In this document: in pieces, positions 15,811 to 23,343 of the stretch | Numbering within the stretch: the stretch's first letter is position 1 | Layout: each line of letters opens with the position of its first letter | DNA from: Longimicrobium sp. | GTDB lineage: Bacteria; Gemmatimonadota; Gemmatimonadetes; Longimicrobiales; Longimicrobiaceae | Direction of reading: 5' to 3' | NCBI RefSeq assembly: GCF_036388275.1 | Contig: NZ_DASVSF010000103.1 | Location: 33,151 to 97,150 of the forward strand | DNA length: 64,000 nt | Position numbers and translations under genes: made by a program | The notes under the pieces: model-generated | Told to the model about the DNA's origin: nothing | What the model saw: the letters and a program-made list of their open reading frames with translations, nothing else | Database searches by the model: none

Positions 15811-16434
15811 ATGCATCTGTACAAGGAGGGCGACCGCTCCGAGGCCATGTGCCCGCAGTGCAAGCGCCGGGTGTCCACGCGCTTCGCGGTGCGCACCGTG
15901 CCCCTGGAAGACAGCGGCGTGCAGGTGCCGGGGGTGCTTGCCGCGGTGTGCGACGTATGCGACCGGGTGGTGGCGCTCCCGGCGCAGTCGGCGCCCAAGC
16001 TCAAGGAGGCGCTGGAGCGCAAGAAGGATGTCGCTTTGGAGGCGCGCATCCCGTATCACCTGGAAGACGTCATCCACCTGCTGGCCGACCGTTTTTCCAC
16101 GGCGGTGGCGGCCTTCCGCCCGGACCTGCTGCGCTTCTACCTCCGCGAGGTGGCGAGCGACGCGGCGTTCGCCGAGCGGGTGCGCGAGCTGGCGTCGTCA
16201 GAACAGGCCCAGGCGCCCGCGCGCGCCCGCCTGTCGCTGCGCATGCCGCAGGCGCTGCTGGCCGAGGCCCGTGCGGTGGCGCACGAGGCGGGGATTCCCA
16301 CCGACGCCGAGCTGCTGCGGGGAATTCTGCTCGCCGCCAAGGAAGACGTGCTGGAAGGCGCCGATCCGGACCGCATTGCCCGCCTGAGCGGCGCGGCGCA
16401 GGCGGAGGGCGCGCCCCGGCCGGCGCTCGTCTGA
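15811..16434 (+). CDS. MqsA-like antitoxin: YgiT-type zinc ribbon plus two ribbon-helix-helix-like motifs
   Basis: This 207-residue protein opens with a zinc ribbon (Cys14, Cys17, Cys47, Cys50; MCPQCKRR and VCDVCDRV) around VPGVLAAV, matching the N-terminal domain of MqsA. MqsA then normally has an Xre-type helix-turn-helix. Here instead come two stretches that each look like a ribbon-helix-helix unit: ARIPYHLEDVIHLLADRF to PDLLRFYL (about 78-112), and ARLSLRMPQALLAEARAVA to AELLRGIL (about 138-172). Two such units in one chain recall TraY. It follows the MqsR-like gene and probably represses the shared promoter. The two-motif reading is mine and untested. Confidence 0.65.
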   Translation: MHLYKEGDRSEAMCPQCKRRVSTRFAVRTVPLEDSGVQVPGVLAAVCDVCDRVVALPAQSAPKLKEALERKKDVALEARIPYHLEDVIHLLADRFSTAVAAFRPDLLRFYLREVASDAAFAERVRELASSEQAQAPARARLSLRMPQALLAEARAVAHEAGIPTDAELLRGILLAAKEDVLEGADPDRIARLSGAAQAEGAPRPALV

Positions 16435-16455
16435 ACGCGTAGAAAAAGGATGGAT

Positions 16456-16522
16456 CACGCAGAGCCGCAGAGACGCAGGGAGAGAACTGCGGACTCGCTC
16501 CGCGCCTCCGCGGCTCTGCGTG
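16456..16522. repeat. 67-bp palindromic intergenic repeat of the CACGCAGAG type
   Basis: CACGCAGAGCCGC (16456-16468) and GCGGCTCTGCGTG (16510-16522) are perfect 13-bp arms around 41 bases. The AGAGACGCAGGGAG interior is typical of REP-like dispersed elements in high-GC genomes. It fills the gap between the convergent antitoxin and tyrS genes and could terminate both. Confidence 0.75.
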
Positions 16523-16536
16523 AGGCGTTTCTCTCT

Positions 16537-17808
16537 TCAGCCGCAGCGGATCACGTGGTAGCTGCGCTTGCCCTTTCGCAGCACGATCACCTGGCCCTCG
16601 ATGGCGTCCTCGCGCGTGACCCGGTCGTCCGCCGCGCGCGCCGCGTCGTTCAGGTACACGCCGCCGCCCGCGATCAGCCGCCGGGCCTCGGCGCGCGAAG
16701 ACGCGAAGCCGGCCTGCATCAGCAGGTCCGAAAGGAGCACGCCGTCGCCGATCCCCGCGGGCGCGTCGCTCGAGGGCACCTCGTTCAGCACCTCGACGAT
16801 CTCGGCGGCGCTCAGCCCCTGCACGCTGCCGCCTCCGAACAGCAGCGCCGACGCCCGCTCCGCCTTCGCCAGCTCGTCCGCGCCGTGCACCGTGCGCGTC
16901 ACCTCCGCGGCCAGCAGGCGCTGGGCCGTACGCCGGTGCGGCTCGGCCGTGTGCGCCTGCACCGCGTCGTCGATGTCTTCCACGGGCAGCAGGGTGAAGT
17001 ACTTCAGGTACCTGGCCACGTCCTGGTCGTCGGTGTTCAGCCAGAACTGGTAGAAGCGGTACGGCGACGTGAGGTTCGCGTCGAGCCAGATGGTGCCCGC
17101 CTCGGTCTTGCCGAACTTCACCCCGGCCGACGTCGTCACCAGCGGCATCACCATCCCGTGCGCCCGAACGCCGCGCACGCGACGGATCAGCTCGATGCCC
17201 GCGGTGATGTTGCCCCACTGGTCGCTGCCGCCCAGCTGCAGCAGGCATCCCTCGCGCTCGTTCAGCACCAGGTAATCGTACGACTGCAGCAGCATGTAGC
17301 TGAACTCGGTGTACGAAAGCCCGTCCTCCTGCTCCAGCCGCCGCTTTACCGACTCCTTCGCCGTCATGTAGTTGATGGTGAAGTGCTTGCCGACGTCGCG
17401 CAGGAAGTCGACGAACGAGATGGCCGTGAGCCAGTCGCCGTTGTCGATCACCCGGGCGGCGCCGGGACCGGTGAAGTCCAGGAACCGCTCCAGCTGCCCG
17501 CGGAGCCCGGCCATGTTCTCGGCCACCTGCTCGCGCGTCTGCAGCTTGCGCTCGGCCGTCTTGCCGCTGGGGTCGCCGATCATCCCGGTGCCGCCGCCCA
17601 CGATGGCAATGGGCCGGTGCCCGTGACGCTGAAGGTGAACGAGCGCCATCACCGGCAGCAGCGATCCCACGTGCAGGCTGGCCGCGGTGGGATCGAACCC
17701 GATGTACGCCGTCAGCTTCTCCGACTCGGTCGCGGCGCGCGCGCCCTCGGTGGCGTCGAAGAGCAGCCCTCTCGACTTCAGTTCATCGTACAGGTTCGCG
17801 GCGGGCAC
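16537..17808 (-). CDS. tyrS: Tyrosyl-tRNA synthetase
   Basis: This 423-residue class I synthetase starts at GTG 17808 behind a perfect AAGGAG. It shows FDPTAASLHVGSLLPVMAL (the HIGH-like motif HVGS), GGGTGMIGDPSGK, and the KMSKS-equivalent KFGKTEAGTIWLD, which marks the bacterial TyrS subfamily. A C-terminal S4 RNA-binding domain (LLSDLLMQAGFASSRAEARRLIAGGGVYLND) contacts the long variable arm of tRNA-Tyr. lspA lies divergently, 146 bases away. Confidence 0.97.
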   Translation of the reverse strand: MPAANLYDELKSRGLLFDATEGARAATESEKLTAYIGFDPTAASLHVGSLLPVMALVHLQRHGHRPIAIVGGGTGMIGDPSGKTAERKLQTREQVAENMAGLRGQLERFLDFTGPGAARVIDNGDWLTAISFVDFLRDVGKHFTINYMTAKESVKRRLEQEDGLSYTEFSYMLLQSYDYLVLNEREGCLLQLGGSDQWGNITAGIELIRRVRGVRAHGMVMPLVTTSAGVKFGKTEAGTIWLDANLTSPYRFYQFWLNTDDQDVARYLKYFTLLPVEDIDDAVQAHTAEPHRRTAQRLLAAEVTRTVHGADELAKAERASALLFGGGSVQGLSAAEIVEVLNEVPSSDAPAGIGDGVLLSDLLMQAGFASSRAEARRLIAGGGVYLNDAARAADDRVTREDAIEGQVIVLRKGKRSYHVIRCG

Positions 17809-17954
17809 GTCGGCTCCTTAAGGTCCAGGTTGGCGCAAGGGCACACAATGTCGGGCGTGGGCGGCGAGTCGGTCAAGGCGCGCGCGAGACTCCGTGCGGC
17901 CCGCATCTTGAAAACGGGGTGCGCAGGCCAATCGACACGCCGTCCGGAGCCCCC

Positions 17955-18620
17955 GTGAGCGAAGCCCCGACACGCCTTCAGCACATCGTGCTCCGCCTGA
18001 TGGGCGAGCGACGGACCGTGCACCGTCCCGGCGCCAGCCGCGGCCGCCGCGCGTCCGACCACCAGCCCATGCACGGCTGGCGCCCCGCATTCATCCTGGC
18101 GTGCGCCGTGGCCCTGGTGGACTGGGCCACCAAGTTCGCAATCGCGTCGACCATCCCGCTCGAAGGCTTTCGCGAGGTGGTGCCCGGACGTGTGGCGTTC
18201 TGGCACGTGCGCAACCCTTACATGATCCTGGGGCTGTGGGACAACCTGCCGCTGGCTGGGCGCAAGGTGCTGGCGGTGGTGGCGGCGCTGCTCGCCGTGC
18301 TGGTGCTGGTGCAGATCGTGGGGCGGGCGCATCGCCTGGCGCGCAATCACCAGCGCTGGGCGTGGCTGTTCGTGGGGCTGATCTGTGGCGGCATGGTGGG
18401 CAACCTGGGCGAGCGCGTGATCCACTGGGGCGTCACCGACTACCTGTCGTTCCGCTGGGGCGAGTACTGGCTGCCGCCTGGCAACGTGGCCGACATCGCC
18501 CTGTTCGCGGCCATTCCGCTGGCCGTCCCGGTGATCGTTTTCGAGATGATGGGGCGGCGCCGGCGCGGCCGCGCCCACCCGCAACCGTCCAGCCGCGCCG
18601 CGCCTTCCCCCCGGTCCTGA
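17955..18620 (+). CDS. lspA: Signal peptidase II (lipoprotein signal peptidase) with a long N-terminus
   Basis: From GTG 17955 (preceded by CGGAG) the protein is 221 residues, longer than the usual 160-180. Four hydrophobic segments are visible. The conserved regions are present: ALVDWATKF, the RNPYMILG strand, GGMVGNLGER, GVTDYL and GNVADIAL. The aspartates of GVTDYL and NVAD are the family's catalytic dyad. The usual D-R of GNxxDR is E-R here. An ATG at 18069 (MHGWRPAF) would give a protein of normal length, so the start is uncertain. It would mature the many lipoproteins seen in this window. Confidence 0.85.
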   Translation: MSEAPTRLQHIVLRLMGERRTVHRPGASRGRRASDHQPMHGWRPAFILACAVALVDWATKFAIASTIPLEGFREVVPGRVAFWHVRNPYMILGLWDNLPLAGRKVLAVVAALLAVLVLVQIVGRAHRLARNHQRWAWLFVGLICGGMVGNLGERVIHWGVTDYLSFRWGEYWLPPGNVADIALFAAIPLAVPVIVFEMMGRRRRGRAHPQPSSRAAPSPRS

Positions 18621-18705
18621 GCGACCGCCGGGCGGCTGGCGGGGTACTGGAGGGCGCGCCTATCTTCAGCGCGCCCTTGTCCGTTCCTGGCCCGAGCCCT
18701 TGCCG

Positions 18706-19542
18706 ATGGTACCCGAGCACAAGCGTCACCGCCTTTCCTCCATCCTCCGCGACTGCGGCTCCGTCGTCGTGGGCTACAGCGGCGGGGTGGATTCGGTGTT
18801 CCTGGCGCGCATCGCCGTGGACGTGCTGGGTCCGCAGCACGTGCTGGCGGTGACGGGAAAGAGCGACAGCATCGCGTCGTGGATGGAGGACACCGCGCGC
18901 GACGTGGCCCAGCGCTTCGGCATTCCCTGGCTGGAGCTGGAAACGCGGGAGATGGACGATCCGCGCTACGCGGCCAACCCCAGCAACCGCTGCTACTTCT
19001 GCAAGTCGGAGCTGTGGACGCGGCTGGCGGAGCTGGCGGCCGAGCGAGGGTTCGGCGCGGTGCTGGACGGCTCCAACGCCGACGATGTCGGGGATCACAG
19101 GCCCGGGGCCGTGGCGGCGACGGAGAACGCGGTGCGCTCGCCGCTGCTGGAGGCGGGGCTCACCAAGGACGAGATCCGCGCGTGGTCGCGCGAGCTGGGG
19201 CTGCCCACGTGGGACCAGCCTGCGGCGCCGTGCCTGGCTTCGCGCATTCCCTACGGCCTGTCCGTGACCCCCGAGCGGCTGCGGCAGATCGAGCAGGCCG
19301 AGATCGGGCTGCGGGCGATGGGGTTCCGCGACTTTCGCGTCCGCCACCACGGGACGATCGCGCGGCTGGAGGTGCACCCGTCCGAGATCGCCCGCGTCGC
19401 CGATCATCGGGTCGACATTGCTCGCGCGGTACGCGGCGCCGGGTTCGGGCGCGTGCTGATCGACCTGCAGGGCTACCGCCGCGGCTCGCTGAACGAGGGG
19501 CTGGCGGGCGGGCAGCTGGTGCAGCTGGGGGCGTTCGCATGA
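18706..19542 (+). CDS. larE: LarE-family ATP-dependent sulfur transferase
   Basis: This 278-residue protein (from ATG 18706; TTG 18700 is an alternative) has the PP-loop SGGVDS near residue 25, the LarE motif NRCYFCKSELW, DGSNADDVGDHRPG, and PAAPCLASRIPYGLSVTPERL with the sacrificial-type cysteine. LarE puts sulfur into the nickel-pincer cofactor of lactate racemase; related enzymes serve other sulfur transfers. No larB, larC or larA is nearby, so the acceptor is unknown. It overlaps the next small gene by 4 bases (ATGA), and a cysteine desulfurase follows, suggesting a dedicated sulfur relay. Confidence 0.9.
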   Translation: MVPEHKRHRLSSILRDCGSVVVGYSGGVDSVFLARIAVDVLGPQHVLAVTGKSDSIASWMEDTARDVAQRFGIPWLELETREMDDPRYAANPSNRCYFCKSELWTRLAELAAERGFGAVLDGSNADDVGDHRPGAVAATENAVRSPLLEAGLTKDEIRAWSRELGLPTWDQPAAPCLASRIPYGLSVTPERLRQIEQAEIGLRAMGFRDFRVRHHGTIARLEVHPSEIARVADHRVDIARAVRGAGFGRVLIDLQGYRRGSLNEGLAGGQLVQLGAFA

Positions 19543-19781
19543 GCGACGATCCGCGCATCGCCCAAGCCGTTCGCGTCCTGGTGGAGCACGGGGTGGGCGG
19601 CGCCGAGGTGTCCGTCGAAGGCCACGAGCGGGAGATCGCCGCCGTGCGCGTTCCCGGCGACGGATGGGAGCGGCTGCTGGGCGATGAGGGGCCGCGCATC
19701 GCGGCCGCCGTCAAGCAGGTCGGGTTTCGCTACGTAGCGCTGGACCTGGACATCAACGCCGATCCGGACGCGATCGGCTGA
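19539..19781 (+). CDS. 80-residue protein resembling the C-terminal domain of LarE
   Basis: This small protein overlaps larE by 4 bases and the desulfurase gene by 1 base, so it is almost certainly translated. Its body (EIAAVRVPGDGWERLLG, then RIAAAVKQVGFRYVALDL) parallels the C-terminal segment of the LarE next door (TIARLEVHPSEIARVADH, then DIARAVRGAGFGRVLIDL) in order and spacing. It may be a duplicated, freed LarE tail acting as a partner or sulfur-relay subunit. I know of no named family for it. Confidence 0.75.
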   Translation: MSDDPRIAQAVRVLVEHGVGGAEVSVEGHEREIAAVRVPGDGWERLLGDEGPRIAAAVKQVGFRYVALDLDINADPDAIG

Positions 19782-20956
19782 TGGACGACGGCGCGGTCTA
19801 CCTGGACTACGCGGCGACCTCCGCCGTGCGCCCGGAGCCGGTGATCGCCGCCGTCACCGAGTACCTGCGCGGCATCGGCGCCACGCCGGGGAGGGCGGGG
19901 CACCGGCGGGCCGTGGAGGCGGGCCGCATCGTCTTCCGCTGCCGGCGCGCGCTCGCCACTCTCTTCAACGCGCCGGGCGATCCCGGCCGGCTGACCTTTC
20001 ACCTGAACGCCACGCACGCGCTGAACGTCGCCATCCTGGGCGTCCTGCGCCCGGGCGACCGCGTGGTGCGCACCGCGTACGACCACAATGCGGTGCGCCG
20101 CCCCGTGCGTGCGCTGGCGGGCCGCGGCGTGCACGAGATGGTGCTCGCGGGGCAGACGGACGGGTCTGTCGATCTGGACGAGGCAGAACGTGCGCTGCGG
20201 GGCGCGCGGCTGCTGGTGATCCCCCACGCCACCAACGTGCTCGGCACCGCGCTTCCCGTGACCGAACTGGCGGCACGCGCGCATGCGGCCGGCGCGCTGG
20301 TCCTGGTGGACGCGGCGCAGTCCGCCGGGCACCTCCCGATCGATGTGCAGGCCATGGGCATCGACCTGCTGGCGTTCACGGGCCACAAGGGGCTGCTGGG
20401 GCCGCAGGGGACGGGCGGTTTGTGGGTGCGCGACGGGGTCGATCTTCCGCCCGTGTTCCTGGGAGGTACGGGTGGCGATTCCGATGCGCCCGACATGCCC
20501 GCGTTGTTCCCGGATCGGCTCGAAGCGGGCTCGCAGAACGGGCCAGGGATCGCGGGGCTGCTCGCGGGCGTGGAGTGGCTGGCGGAGCGCGGAGTCGCCG
20601 CCGTCCACGCGCGGGAGATCGAACTGAAGCTGCGGCTGTGGGATGCGCTGGACCTGATCCACGGCGTGACGCTGCTCAGTCCGCCGGCCGAGGACGGCGT
20701 GGGAATCGTGACGATGAACCTGGCGGGGGTGGACGCGGCGGATCTCGCGCGGCGGTTGGACCGCGACTTCGGCGTCCTGGTGCGCGCCGGGCTCCACTGC
20801 TCGCCGGAGCAGCACGACGCCATCGGGACCGGAGCGGTCGGCGCCGTGCGCTTCTCCGTCGGCTGGGCGACCACGGAAGAAGAGGTGGATCGCGCCGCCG
20901 CGGCCGTGGCGCGCATCGCCGGCGCGGAACCGCAAGCGCCGCAGGCGGGTAGCTGA
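19781..20956 (+). CDS. Cysteine desulfurase-type class V aminotransferase
   Basis: This 391-residue PLP enzyme has the class V layout: VYLDYAATSAVRPEPV at the start, FHLNATHALNVAI, the DAAQSAGHLPIDV aspartate, and the PLP lysine in FTGHKGLLGPQGTG. The C-terminal RAGLHCSPEQHDAIGT contains a Cys where desulfurases carry the sulfur. It best fits the cysteine desulfurase family that serves non-Isc pathways. It is the third gene of the larE operon and probably supplies persulfide for that pathway. Confidence 0.88.
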   Translation: MDDGAVYLDYAATSAVRPEPVIAAVTEYLRGIGATPGRAGHRRAVEAGRIVFRCRRALATLFNAPGDPGRLTFHLNATHALNVAILGVLRPGDRVVRTAYDHNAVRRPVRALAGRGVHEMVLAGQTDGSVDLDEAERALRGARLLVIPHATNVLGTALPVTELAARAHAAGALVLVDAAQSAGHLPIDVQAMGIDLLAFTGHKGLLGPQGTGGLWVRDGVDLPPVFLGGTGGDSDAPDMPALFPDRLEAGSQNGPGIAGLLAGVEWLAERGVAAVHAREIELKLRLWDALDLIHGVTLLSPPAEDGVGIVTMNLAGVDAADLARRLDRDFGVLVRAGLHCSPEQHDAIGTGAVGAVRFSVGWATTEEEVDRAAAAVARIAGAEPQAPQAGS

Positions 20957-20993
20957 AACGCGACGAAGATCACGGATTGAACCGGGAGAGCGG

Positions 20994-21608
20994 ATGGCGC
21001 GTCGAGGTGTGGTGGGGAAGCTGTTCCTGCTGGTGTTCCTGGCCCTGCTGGCCGGCGGAGCGTGGTTCTTCCGCGGCCTCATTCCCGGCCCGTGGAATCG
21101 TCCGCCGGTGCCGATGGCGGTCTCGGAAGAGGCCGCGGTCGCCACCGAGGAAAAGCTGAAGCGGCTGCGGCAGGACGGCGACACCGTGCACCTGAGCGGG
21201 GTGGAGTTTACCAGCTACCTGCGCTATCGTATGGCCGGCCGCTTCGCCTCCGACATCGAGCTGCCGGCGGTGACGTTCGCGGGCGAGGACGTCCAGGTGG
21301 CGGGTCGGTTTCCCAAGGATCGCCTGCCCGCGAAAGAGGTCGGGCGCGCGATGGCGTACCTGCCCGACACGGCCGACGTGGCGGTGAACGGCACCCTGCG
21401 CACCCTGGCGCCCGGCCGTGCCGCGCTGAAGGTGAGCTCCGCCTCGTTCGCGCGAATCCCCATCCCGCGCGACCGGCTGAACCAGGTGATCGACCGCGTG
21501 CGCGGGCTGGACGAGCCCGGGCTGGGCGCGGACGAGGTGGCATTCCAGCTTCCGCCGGGCGTAGGCTCGGCGCGGGTGGAGAACGGGCAGCTGGTCCTGG
21601 CGCGCTAG
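20994..21608 (+). CDS. Membrane-anchored protein of unknown function
   Basis: This 204-residue protein has one N-terminal transmembrane segment (about 9-27) and a soluble, strand-rich domain outside the membrane. The sequence VHLSGVEFTSYLRYRMAGRF, VTFAGEDVQVAGRFP and ADVAVNGTLRTLAPGRAALKV recalls the lipid-binding-like DUF2993/YpmS type, but the match is weak. It begins 38 bases after the desulfurase gene and may be the last gene of that operon. No enzyme motif is visible. Confidence 0.7.
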   Translation: MARRGVVGKLFLLVFLALLAGGAWFFRGLIPGPWNRPPVPMAVSEEAAVATEEKLKRLRQDGDTVHLSGVEFTSYLRYRMAGRFASDIELPAVTFAGEDVQVAGRFPKDRLPAKEVGRAMAYLPDTADVAVNGTLRTLAPGRAALKVSSASFARIPIPRDRLNQVIDRVRGLDEPGLGADEVAFQLPPGVGSARVENGQLVLAR

Positions 21609-21651
21609 CGCTTCGCATCGAGCAGCATCACACCGACACAGATCGATACGC

Positions 21652-23013
21652 ATGGCACGCATTCTGGTCGTCGACGACGAAGAAGGCATCCGGCGCGTCC
21701 TGCACCAGCTCTTCGAGTACGAGGACCACGAGGTGCGGTCCGCGGGGGGCGGCGCGGAGGCCATCGCCATCTACCAGGAGTTCCAGCCCGACGTCACCTT
21801 CCTCGACGTGAAGATGGCGCGGATGGACGGCCTTGAGGCGCTGACCAAAATCCGCGAGCACGACCCCGCGGCCGTGGTCATCATGATCAGCGGCCACGGA
21901 ACCATCGACACCGCCGTCGAGGCCACCCGCCGCGGCGCCTTCGACTTCCTGGAAAAGCCACTGGACACCGACCGCCTGCTGCTGGTGCTGCGCAACGCGC
22001 TTCAGCAGCAGGGGCTGGTGCAGGAGAACGCGCGTCTTCGCGGGGAGATCGAGAGCCGCCACCAGATCGTGGGGCGCAGCTTTTCGCTGCGGCAGGTGCT
22101 GGACCGGGTGGAGAAGGTGGCGCCCACGGACGCGCGCGTGCTGGTGACGGGCGAGAACGGCACGGGCAAGGAGCTGGTGGCGCGCGCCATCCACCGGCTG
22201 AGCCCCCGCGCCGACAAGGCGTTCATCGAGGTGAACTGCGCGGCCATCCCCTCCGAGCTGATCGAGTCGGAGCTGTTCGGCCACATGAAGGGCTCGTTCA
22301 CCGGCGCGCACGAGGACCGCGCGGGCAAGTTCGAGCTGGCGGACGGCGGCACGCTGTTCCTGGACGAGATCGGTGACATGTCGCTGCAGGCGCAGGCCAA
22401 GGTGCTGCGCGCGCTCCAGGAGGGCATCGTCACGCGGGTGGGCGGCGCCAAGCCCATCCAGGTGGACGTCCGCGTGCTGGCGGCCACCAACAAGGACCTG
22501 GAAGAGGAGATCAAGGGCGGCAGGTTCCGTGAAGACCTGTACTACCGGCTGAACGTCATTCCGCTACACGTTCCGCCACTGCGCGAACGGCGCGAAGACA
22601 TCTCCATGCTGGTGCGGCACTTCGTGGAGTCGTACTCCCGCGAGGCCAACCTGCGCCCCAAGCCCATCAGCGACGACGCGCTGGACCGCATGCAGCGCAT
22701 GGACTGGCCCGGCAACGTCCGCGAGCTGCGCAACACCGTGGAGCGCCTGCTGATCCTGGCCTCCGGCGCCTCCATCACGGCGGACGACGTGGAGCTGCTC
22801 GTCGGCGGCAAGATGAAGGGCGGCGCGCTCTCGGGCGACCTGCTGGGCTGCGCCACCTTCGCCGAGTTCAAGGAAGCGGCCGAGCGCGCGTTCATCGTGC
22901 AGAAGCTGCGCGAGAACGACTGGAACGTGTCGGAGACGGCCCGCATTCTCGACATGCCCCGCTCGAACCTGTACAAGAAGATCGAGCGGTACGAGCTGGT
23001 TCGCGAGGGATGA
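21652..23013 (+). CDS. Sigma-54-dependent response regulator (NtrC/NtrX type) with a GSFTGA variant
   Basis: This 453-residue protein has a receiver domain (1-120; DD at 9-10, Asp in TFLDVKM, Lys in EKPLD), an AAA+ domain with Walker A GENGTGKE, Walker B GGTLFLDEIGD, and a C-terminal Fis-type helix-turn-helix (WNVSETARILDMPRSNLYKKIERY). The sigma-54 contact loop, canonically GAFTGA, is GSFTGA. The family drives open-complex formation by sigma-54 RNA polymerase. No sensor kinase lies beside it. It overlaps a small membrane protein gene by 4 bases. Confidence 0.95.
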   Translation: MARILVVDDEEGIRRVLHQLFEYEDHEVRSAGGGAEAIAIYQEFQPDVTFLDVKMARMDGLEALTKIREHDPAAVVIMISGHGTIDTAVEATRRGAFDFLEKPLDTDRLLLVLRNALQQQGLVQENARLRGEIESRHQIVGRSFSLRQVLDRVEKVAPTDARVLVTGENGTGKELVARAIHRLSPRADKAFIEVNCAAIPSELIESELFGHMKGSFTGAHEDRAGKFELADGGTLFLDEIGDMSLQAQAKVLRALQEGIVTRVGGAKPIQVDVRVLAATNKDLEEEIKGGRFREDLYYRLNVIPLHVPPLRERREDISMLVRHFVESYSREANLRPKPISDDALDRMQRMDWPGNVRELRNTVERLLILASGASITADDVELLVGGKMKGGALSGDLLGCATFAEFKEAAERAFIVQKLRENDWNVSETARILDMPRSNLYKKIERYELVREG

Positions 23014-23210
23014 GGGAAGCCGGGTTCGGCGCGTGGGCGCTGCTGGCGCTTGCGTGGATGGTGGGCACGTTCGGAGGCGGATGGGTGCTGGCCTGGCTGT
23101 ACAAGCGCCTGCATCCCGATCTGGCCTTTTACAAGCTATGGGCGACCTGGTCGGCCCTGCTGGCGGCCATCGTAGCACTGCTCTTCGTCTTCGGTGTGGT
23201 GCGAATCTGA
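23010..23210 (+). CDS. 66-residue membrane protein, coupled to the NtrC-type regulator
   Basis: Two hydrophobic segments (about 7-29 and 42-64) are separated by a short charged loop (YKRLHPDLAFYKLW), so it is predicted to span the membrane twice. The start codon overlaps the regulator stop (ATGA). Coupling of a tiny membrane protein to a sigma-54 activator is suggestive of regulation at the membrane, but no known family is evident. Confidence 0.7.
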   Translation: MREAGFGAWALLALAWMVGTFGGGWVLAWLYKRLHPDLAFYKLWATWSALLAAIVALLFVFGVVRI

Positions 23211-23343
23211 CTACTGCTCACTGAAGTCCCGGGGGATCGCTGCCCTGGAAAACTTGTCTCGCACGACGGCTTCTCGCGGCCTGCGGAAAAGAGCCGGTCC
23301 CCCCAGTTCCGAGATCATAACGAGCGGGTGCCCACGCGAGCGA
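23211..23343. other. Boundary of the lower-GC dGTPase patch
   Basis: This 133-base stretch lies between the convergent 66-residue membrane protein gene and the dGTPase gene. I see no gene or strong hairpin. Base composition drops from here through about 24800 compared with neighbouring housekeeping genes. Confidence 0.4.
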
